A stretch of 19,481 bases of DNA from UMGS1312 sp964631595 (GTDB lineage: Bacteria; Bacillota; Clostridia; Oscillospirales; CAG-272), in assembly GCA_964631595.1 (NCBI GenBank), contig CAZVXL010000026.1, positions 1 through 19,481 on the forward strand, written 5' to 3'. Shown here in pieces: positions 15,346-19,481 of this stretch. The first letter of the stretch is position 1, and every line of letters begins with the position of its first letter. The translations under genes and the position numbers were made by a program. The notes beneath the pieces are model-generated. The model made no database searches. It was not told the origin of the DNA and worked only from the letters and a program-made list of their open reading frames with translations.

Positions 15346-15400
15346 CCTCGGTGCTCCGATAAGATATCACCGCACTTCGGTGAGGTCTTACCGAGAAGTG
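15346..15400 (-). promoter_or_regulatory. Structured 5' leader of nadE with two competing hairpins
   Basis: Fold A pairs 15347-15351 with 15391-15395 (CTCGG/CCGAG), 15360-15364 with 15386-15390, and 15368-15372 with 15378-15382; its base includes part of the nadE ribosome binding site (CCTC on +, 15346-15349). Fold B pairs 15373-15377 with 15396-15400 and 15378-15381 with 15390-15393, and leaves the site free. The two folds share bases and exclude each other. Regulation is inferred from pairing only. Confidence 0.4.
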
Positions 15401-15418
15401 TAATATTATTCCATTATT

Positions 15419-15447
15419 ATTATAGTCTTATTCTTGCTCAAAATCAA
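15419..15447 (-). promoter_or_regulatory. Promoter of the nadE-pncB-proB-proAC operon
   Basis: Reading the - strand, TTGATT (15447-15442), a 17-bp spacer and a perfect TATAAT (15424-15419) place the transcription start near 15412, about 70 bases before the nadE ATG. No other convincing promoter is visible between the four genes. Confidence 0.75.
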
Positions 15448-15477
15448 TACGCTGACTCACAAAAAGCCCGATATACT

Positions 15478-15496
15478 CGGATTTTTTGAAAATCCG
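15478..15496. promoter_or_regulatory. Palindrome between divergent promoters (candidate operator)
   Basis: CGGATTTT-TTG-AAAATCCG, a perfect 8-bp inverted repeat with a 3-base centre, lies between the -35 boxes of the divergent nadE and lipoprotein promoters. Its symmetry and place suit a dimeric repressor site for one or both units. No regulator gene is in the window, so this is a candidate only. Confidence 0.35.
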
Positions 15497-15514
15497 CAAT
15501 AACGCGCCACCGCC

Positions 15515-15543
15515 TTGACACATTCGTGGCGATGTTATATAAT
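15515..15543 (+). promoter_or_regulatory. Consensus promoter of the lipoprotein gene
   Basis: TTGACA (15515-15520), 17-bp spacer, TATAAT (15538-15543): a perfect sigma-A consensus. The transcription start is predicted near 15550, giving a short leader before the ATG at 15577. Confidence 0.9.
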
Positions 15544-15576
15544 TAATGTTAAGCTAAAGCAAAGGAACAGTGTGAT

Positions 15577-16908
15577 ATGAAACTCAGAACAGTTATTTCC
15601 GTATTGCTGACAGCCGCCTCTCTCCTTACGGTCGGATGCGGCGGCAGAGGTGACGATGTTGTCGCCGGAGGCGATAATTTTAAGATCACGGAGGATATGG
15701 CGGCCTATCTTACCGCATACAACCGTGTCCTGCTGAAAAGCGAAATGGCAGATGCGGGCGTGGATGAAGAAAAGCCTCTTTCCGAGCAGATGAGAAGTGA
15801 CGGAGAGAGCTGGCAGGACTATATATATGCCAAAACTCTTGAGAGTATAGAGAATATCCTTCTTTACGGCGAGTCGGCACTCCTTGACAAGTATTCCGTA
15901 GAGGAAGGAATAATGTACAAGGCAAACGAGAATCTGAGATATATGCAAAACAGTGCAAATGAGCTTGGGCTCACCGTCGATGAATACGTCCGCAGGGTAT
16001 TCGGTGACGAGGTCTTGACGGAGGCTCTTGGGGACTGCACGCAGATGATGGCGATCTGCGAGGGATATGAGATGTATCTGATAAATTCACAGGAGGTCAC
16101 CACTGAGGAGACGGCTGCATTTGCGGATGAAAATTCGGCGGATTTTATGAAATTCGATGCGCTCCGTCTGACCGTCTCAAGCGAGGACGTGGCAAAAAGC
16201 CTTGATGCCGCCGCAACAGTCGAGGATTTCTTGAAGATAGCCTCCGGCGTTTCCGGAATAGGTCTGACCGATTCGAATAAAAACGGGATCCCCGACAGCC
16301 TTGAGCTGAACGATGCCGTTGTGTCAAAGGATGCGGCTGGTGAATTTGCCGCAGAGGAGGGCAGAGCCGTCGGAGACACGCTCATGACGGAGAAGGACGG
16401 CAAATACACCGTGACGATGATCACCTCACTGCCCGAGAGGGATACAACTCCCGTGTGGGGCTACCGTATGCTGTACATTTCCTCGGAATCGAGCACCGAT
16501 CCGCTTCAGGATGCCACCTCTCTCAGAGAGCAGTGGATCGAGAAGGAGGGCGGAGAGACGGGATTTTCAAATCTTGCCGCAAGATACAGCGACGATCCCA
16601 CCGCATATTACGGCGGAAAAATGACCGGTATCGCGGCGGAGGATATGCCCACCGAGGAGATAGCGGAATGGATATGCAGTACGGACAGAGTCGAGGGTGA
16701 TACGGCGGTGTTTGCCGACGGAGACGAGCGCGCGTATTTCATATATTACCTCGGGGGAGGTATCGACCTGTGGCAGCATGAGGCGGAGACTGCGCTGAAG
16801 GCAAAGCTTGCCGATGAGAGAATGGCGGATATAAAGGACGAGATCTCGGAGAGCTTTGTCATAGATGAGGCACGTCTGCGGCAGATCGCGGAGAGAGTCG
16901 TGAAGTGA
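15577..16908 (+). CDS. Putative lipoprotein with parvulin-like peptidyl-prolyl isomerase segment
   Basis: 443 residues. A signal peptide (MKLRTVISVLLTAASLL) ends in LTVGC, so Cys21 is probably lipidated and the protein held on the outer face of the membrane. The lipobox is imperfect (Thr, not Leu, at -3). Residues ~30-190 are mostly helical and acidic, as in the N-terminal chaperone part of SurA/PrsA-like foldases. Near 328-352, FSNLAARYSDDPTAYYGGKM recalls the parvulin core (FxxLAxxYSxDxxxxxxGGxLG). A loop at 232-243 (DSNKNGIPDSLE) looks like a calcium-binding D-x-N-x-N-G-x-x-D repeat. I call it a PrsA/SurA-like foldase relative; whether it still has isomerase activity is uncertain. It has its own strong promoter and a ribosome binding site AAAGGAA ten bases before the ATG. 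No terminator separates it from cysK. Confidence 0.75.
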   Translation: MKLRTVISVLLTAASLLTVGCGGRGDDVVAGGDNFKITEDMAAYLTAYNRVLLKSEMADAGVDEEKPLSEQMRSDGESWQDYIYAKTLESIENILLYGESALLDKYSVEEGIMYKANENLRYMQNSANELGLTVDEYVRRVFGDEVLTEALGDCTQMMAICEGYEMYLINSQEVTTEETAAFADENSADFMKFDALRLTVSSEDVAKSLDAAATVEDFLKIASGVSGIGLTDSNKNGIPDSLELNDAVVSKDAAGEFAAEEGRAVGDTLMTEKDGKYTVTMITSLPERDTTPVWGYRMLYISSESSTDPLQDATSLREQWIEKEGGETGFSNLAARYSDDPTAYYGGKMTGIAAEDMPTEEIAEWICSTDRVEGDTAVFADGDERAYFIYYLGGGIDLWQHEAETALKAKLADERMADIKDEISESFVIDEARLRQIAERVVK

Positions 16909-16941
16909 TCCTGCACGATTATGATTTTACGGCTGAACAGA

Positions 16942-16970
16942 TTGAAAAACGTGTCGGCTTGTGGTATAAT
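16942..16970 (+). promoter_or_regulatory. Promoter of the cysteine-synthase-family gene
   Basis: TTGAAA (16942-16947), 17-bp spacer, TATAAT (16965-16970). The start of transcription would be near 16977, leaving a leader of about 28 bases. No T-box or SAM riboswitch fits in so short a leader. Confidence 0.85.
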
Positions 16971-17004
16971 CTTTCAGTAATGCTATACTTTGGAGATAAT
17001 GCAA

Positions 17005-17931
17005 ATGATCTGTAATACAATTCTTGATGCCATGGGGAACACCCCCATCATCAGACTTCAGCATATGACAGGCGAAAACGATGCCGAGATACTTGTGAAA
17101 TTCGAGGGGCTGAACGTCGGCGGCTCGATCAAAACACGCACGGCGTATAACATGATAAGGGCCGCGGAAAAGCAGGGCTTGCTGAGCCCCGACACTGTCA
17201 TTGTGGAGCCCACGAGCGGAAATCAGGGAATAGGGCTTGCTCTTGTCGGTGCCGTTCGCGGATATAAGGTGAAGATAATAATGCCCGACTCGGTGAGTGA
17301 GGAAAGACGCAAGCTTGTCGAGCATTACGGCGCAGAGGTGATCTTGGTACACGATGCGGGCAATATCGGACTGTGCATCGAGGAGTGTCTTGCTCTTGCG
17401 ATGAAGATGAAGGCGGAGGATCCGAACGTCTTTGTCCCTCAGCAGTTTGAAAATCCCGCGAACCCCGAGATTCAGCGCATCGGAACGGGAGCGGAGATAC
17501 TGCAGCAGGTGGACGGCCCGATACACGGCTTCTGCTCCGGCATCGGAACGGGCGGCACTATCACCGGCATCGGTGAGACGCTGAAGCTTGCAAATCCCGA
17601 TATGACCGTTTGGGCTGTCGAGCCGGAAAACGCCGCCATTTTGTCCGGCGGCTCTATCGGAACTCACGTGCAAATGGGTATCGGTGACGGCGTGATCCCC
17701 GCGATACTGAATCAGGAGATCTACGATGATGTGTGCATAATAAAGGATGAGGAGGCGATTCGAATATCGAAGGAGCTTGCCTCAAAAGAGGGCATCATGT
17801 GCGGTATCAGCAGCGGCACAAATGTCGCGGCGGCTATCAGAATGGCACGAATACTCGGTCGCGGAAAGACCGTGGTCACGGTGCTGCCCGATACGGCGGA
17901 GCGATACTTCTCAACCCCGCTTTTCATGTGA
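17005..17931 (+). CDS. cysK: PLP-dependent cysteine synthase family protein
   Basis: 308 residues of the fold-type II PLP family that includes O-acetylserine sulfhydrylase (CysK), making cysteine from O-acetylserine and sulfide. It begins with MGNTPIIRL, and Lys43 in GGSIKTR is the predicted PLP lysine. EPTSGNQGIGLA (68-79) is the substrate loop, GIGTGGTITGIG binds the PLP phosphate, and GTHVQMGIGDGVIP and LPDTAERYFST complete the family pattern. Two differences from textbook CysK (PxGSxKDR and TSGNTG) are the GGSIKTR and TSGNQG variants; they are typical of a clostridial subgroup as far as I recall, and the exact substrate is less certain. I start at the ATG at 17005, nine bases after GGAG; ATG 16999 and TTG 16990 in frame are too close to that site. 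The gene has its own promoter and terminator. No cysE is adjacent. Confidence 0.88.
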   Translation: MICNTILDAMGNTPIIRLQHMTGENDAEILVKFEGLNVGGSIKTRTAYNMIRAAEKQGLLSPDTVIVEPTSGNQGIGLALVGAVRGYKVKIIMPDSVSEERRKLVEHYGAEVILVHDAGNIGLCIEECLALAMKMKAEDPNVFVPQQFENPANPEIQRIGTGAEILQQVDGPIHGFCSGIGTGGTITGIGETLKLANPDMTVWAVEPENAAILSGGSIGTHVQMGIGDGVIPAILNQEIYDDVCIIKDEEAIRISKELASKEGIMCGISSGTNVAAAIRMARILGRGKTVVTVLPDTAERYFSTPLFM

Positions 17932-17953
17932 TCCCGACAGATATAAAAAGACG

Positions 17954-17993
17954 AAATACCCCGATACGTGCTACGGCACGTATCGGGGTATTT
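17954..17993 (+). terminator. Terminator of the cysteine synthase gene
   Basis: A perfect 18-bp inverted repeat with a TACG loop, left arm starting AAATACCCCG and right arm ending CGGGGTATTT, then one more T. It starts 22 bases after the cysK stop. Confidence 0.9.
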
Positions 17994-18003
17994 TGCGGTT
18001 TAC

Positions 18004-18039
18004 GAAAAAATCAAGCCGCCGTATGAACGGCGGCTTGAT
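18004..18039 (-). terminator. Terminator of the rplJ-rplL operon
   Basis: A perfect 13-bp inverted repeat with a 4-base loop (18010-18022 with 18027-18039). On the - strand it is followed directly by a run of T (A tract on + at 18005-18010), a textbook rho-independent terminator about 33 bases past the rplL stop. Confidence 0.9.
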
Positions 18040-18072
18040 GTGAGTCAAACTAAGCTGTAAGCTAAGGTAAAA

Positions 18073-18450
18073 TTACTTAACCTCAACCTCTGCGCCTGCA
18101 GCAACGAGCTTGTTCTTGATCTCCTCAGCGTCTTCCTTGGAAGCGCCTTCCTTAACCTTAGCGGGAACGCCCTCAACCATTTCCTTAGCTTCCTTGAGGC
18201 CGAGACCGGTGATCTCACGGATAACCTTGATAACGTCAAGCTTCTTGGCGCCGAAGCTGGTCATAACAACGTCAAACTCGGTCTTCTCCTCTGCGGCTGC
18301 TGCTGCGGGAGCTGCGCCTGCTACTGCTACTGCTACGGGAGCTGCGGATACGCCGAACTCCTCCTCGATAGCCTTTACAAGATCGTTAAGCTCAAGAATG
18401 GTAAGAGCTTTGATTTCCTCAAGAATCTGAGTGGTCTTCTCGGATGCCAT
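18073..18450 (-). CDS. rplL: 50S ribosomal protein L7/L12
   Basis: 125 residues, the usual size. The N-terminal dimerisation domain (ILEEIKALTILELNDLVKAIEEEFGVSA) is followed by an Ala/Pro hinge (GAAPAAAAAEEKTEF). The C-terminal factor-binding domain is highly conserved (AKKLDVIKVIREITGLGL, then KEAKEMVEGVP, then AEEIKNKLVAAGAEVEVK). It forms the flexible ribosomal stalk that recruits translation GTPases. The ATG at 18450 has GGAGG eight bases upstream; an in-frame TTG at 18465 falls on the ribosome binding site. It follows rplJ by 67 bases, so the stalk proteins share one mRNA, while rplL's own strong site fits the need for several copies per ribosome. Its DNA is codon-biased (repeated GCT/GCA, GTA/GTT and AAG choices), as expected for a very highly expressed gene. 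Confidence 0.98.
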   Translation of the reverse strand: MASEKTTQILEEIKALTILELNDLVKAIEEEFGVSAAPVAVAVAGAAPAAAAAEEKTEFDVVMTSFGAKKLDVIKVIREITGLGLKEAKEMVEGVPAKVKEGASKEDAEEIKNKLVAAGAEVEVK

Positions 18451-18517
18451 TTTTAGTACCTCCAAATTATGTTTTTATTTTTAATTTTTGTCCGGTCAAA
18501 GCCGGTGAATACCGCTG

Positions 18518-19066
18518 TTATTCAGCGGCGGGAGCCTCCTCGGCAGCCTCAGCTGCTTCCTCGGCAGGAGCTTCTCCGCTCTTGTCGATAACAGCCTGAA
18601 GTGCAACCGCGAGTCCGGACAGAGGTCCGGTAAGAGAGCCGAGCATTCTTGCCAGAAGGACTTCCTTCGGGGGAATATCGGCAAGCTCATTTACTGTGTC
18701 AACGCTTACTACAGCTCCGTCAAGGAAGCCTGCGCGAAGCTCAAAGGACTCGATCTTCTCCGCATACTCCTTCAGGATCTTTGCGGGGGATATCGGATCG
18801 TCGTAGCTGATCGCAAGGGCGTTCATTCCCTCGAGATACTCATCCATTCCGGTAAGACCCGCCTTCTCGCAAGCGCGCTTGATCATGGTATTCTTGATTA
18901 CGGAGTACTCTACGCCGGCTTTTCTGAGATCGGCACGGAGCTTTGTGTCATCCTCAACAGTAATACCCTGATATTTAACAAGAACACCGGCGGAAGCACG
19001 TCCGAGCTTTTCGGAGAGCGACTCCACAGCGGCAGTCTTTTGTTCGAGAATTTTCTGACTGGGCAT
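18518..19066 (-). CDS. rplJ: 50S ribosomal protein L10
   Basis: 182 residues. The N-terminal rRNA/L11-side domain carries MPSQKILEQKTAAVESLSEK, VLVKYQGITVEDDTKLRADL and EYSVIKNTMIKRACEKAG. The middle holds GFLDGAVVSVDTVNELADIPPKEVLL. The C-terminal helix (LARMLGSLTGPLSGLAVALQAVID) binds L7/L12 dimers, followed by an acidic Ala/Glu-rich tail that is longer than in E. coli. L10 anchors the stalk and represses its own operon by binding its mRNA leader, which is present upstream. The ATG at 19066 has a full AAGGAGG; an ATG-less upstream extension of the frame to 19120 runs into the attenuator and is rejected. Upstream genes rplK/rplA, usual neighbours, would lie beyond the right edge if present. 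Confidence 0.98.
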   Translation of the reverse strand: MPSQKILEQKTAAVESLSEKLGRASAGVLVKYQGITVEDDTKLRADLRKAGVEYSVIKNTMIKRACEKAGLTGMDEYLEGMNALAISYDDPISPAKILKEYAEKIESFELRAGFLDGAVVSVDTVNELADIPPKEVLLARMLGSLTGPLSGLAVALQAVIDKSGEAPAEEAAEAAEEAPAAE

Positions 19067-19099
19067 TGTTTCTACCTCCTTGTAAAATTTTGAAGCAGA

Positions 19100-19133
19100 T
19101 AAAAAGCTCTCATCGGTCACGCCGATGAGAGCT
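19100..19133 (-). terminator. Attenuator hairpin in the L10 leader
   Basis: On the - strand, AGCTCTCATCGG/CCGATGAGAGCT forms a perfect 12-bp stem with a 5-base loop and is followed by TTTT (A run at 19101-19104 on +). It sits between the L10-binding structure and the rplJ ribosome binding site, so it can stop transcription before the gene. Confidence 0.88.
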
Positions 19134-19222
19134 GCATAACAAACACAGCACCGAGCAAATGTCGGTGAAATCTCTCCTCGGCAGGGTGGCCGTAGCTTTT
19201 ACAAAAACCTGCTGTCTTTGGA
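19134..19222 (-). ncRNA. Ribosomal protein L10 leader (cis-regulatory RNA)
   Basis: Read on the - strand, the leader has the hallmark CCAAAGACAGCAGG near its start, pairing with CCTGCCGAGGAGAG downstream (19174-19190), and a further hairpin ACCGA/TCGGT (19152-19170 area). This is the conserved L10-L7/L12 binding structure (kink-turn region) of Firmicutes rplJ leaders. When free L10(L12) complex is in excess it binds here and lowers expression; in this window the effect would pass through the attenuator at 19100-19133. Confidence 0.92.
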
Positions 19223-19233
19223 TCAACATATGG

Positions 19234-19262
19234 ATTATACCACATCATTTGCCGAATGTCAA
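19234..19262 (-). promoter_or_regulatory. Promoter of the rplJ-rplL operon
   Basis: On the - strand: TTGACA (19262-19257), 17-bp spacer, TATAAT (19239-19234), a perfect consensus. The transcription start near 19227 lies just before the conserved L10 leader motif. Confidence 0.93.
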
Positions 19263-19334
19263 TACATTTTCGGAAAAATTGTGCACGGGATCAAAAGATT
19301 GCTTTTGATATCCCGCATTTCCGCCCCTCAATAC

Positions 19335-19376
19335 AAAACAGACCCTGCGTGCCCGAGGGCATACAAGGTCTGTTTT
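19335..19376. terminator. Hairpin upstream of the rplJ promoter, possible terminator of a gene beyond the edge
   Basis: Outer arms AAAACAGACC (19335-19344) and GGTCTGTTTT (19367-19376) enclose an inner TGCCC/GGGCA pair. T-rich tails occur on both strands (TTTTTATA on +, TTTTGTATT on -), so it could end a - strand gene lying to the right, such as rplA in the usual gene order. That gene is not visible. Confidence 0.65.
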
Positions 19377-19384
19377 TATATTCG

Positions 19385-19481
19385 GTCTTGCCTTATTCTA
19401 AGGTAAGACTTTGCTCTAAATCAGATTGTTACGGGGCAAGCCCTTTTATAATTTTAGGGGCAATTTGCGTTATAAAATTCT
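19385..19481. other. Non-coding right edge with further hairpins
   Basis: No gene is seen. A near-perfect 11-bp stem (19385-19395 with 19399-19409, one G-T wobble) is followed by two GGGGCAA copies (near 19434 and 19465) within AT-rich sequence. These may be part of a longer element cut by the window. Confidence 0.35.

Noticed and set aside
14012..15403. Long open frame on the + strand (463 codons) opposite nadE
   Set aside because: It is antisense to a fully supported NAD synthetase gene, has no recognisable motif or ribosome binding site, and covers the nadE start and leader.
16977..17004. T-box or SAM riboswitch controlling the cysteine synthase gene
   Set aside because: The leader from the predicted start is about 28 bases, far too short.
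18466..18517. Small CCGG hairpin between rplJ and rplL as terminator
   Set aside because: The stem is only 4-5 bp, and in the direction of transcription it is followed by A-rich, not T-rich, sequence.

Overview
The window looks like a chromosomal stretch from a member of the class Clostridia (Bacillota), probably an uncultured gut-type Oscillospirales or a related order. The clues are an L10-leader-controlled rplJ-rplL operon, near-consensus sigma-A promoters with 17-bp spacers, strong AGGAGG-type ribosome binding sites, heavy AGA/AGG arginine codon use, a lipoprotein with a parvulin-like segment, and a type-2 isoleucyl-tRNA synthetase. This placement is an inference; no 16S rRNA gene is present. 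I see no mobile element, CRISPR array, rRNA or tRNA. The coding regions look like intact housekeeping and accessory metabolism.

Left part, + strand (1-3171): the 3' end of ileS, then a NagD-like HAD-IIA phosphatase and a PHP-domain phosphoesterase. The last two are separated by one base. A very strong hairpin closes the unit at 3185-3224. After a structured, non-coding gap, a promoter at 3373-3401 opens a second + strand unit (3511-8599). It encodes two ABC exporter half-transporters, each with an N-terminal soluble region and a Cys4 zinc-ribbon ahead of the membrane domain. They flank a small DUF1854 protein. This three-gene module is the least understood part of the window.

Middle part, - strand (15447 down to 8656): one tight four-gene operon, nadE-pncB-proB-proAC, read from a single promoter at 15419-15447. 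It joins NAD synthesis and salvage to the complete glutamate-to-proline pathway. The last gene is a continuous in-frame fusion of ProA (gamma-glutamyl phosphate reductase) and ProC (pyrroline-5-carboxylate reductase), so three proline enzymes come from two polypeptides. The nadE leader can form two competing hairpins, one of which pairs the ribosome binding site.

Right part: a lipoprotein with a parvulin-like segment is transcribed divergently from nadE, from a perfect TTGACA-17-TATAAT promoter. It is followed by a PLP-dependent cysteine-synthase-family gene with its own promoter. Two back-to-back terminators (17954-17993 and 18004-18039) separate these from the convergent rplJ-rplL ribosomal stalk operon. 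That operon has a textbook autoregulatory L10 leader with an attenuator hairpin. The last 220 bases hold several hairpins and no gene.

Most notable are the ProA-ProC fusion, its co-transcription with NAD biosynthesis genes, and the zinc-ribbon ABC / DUF1854 / zinc-ribbon ABC module.
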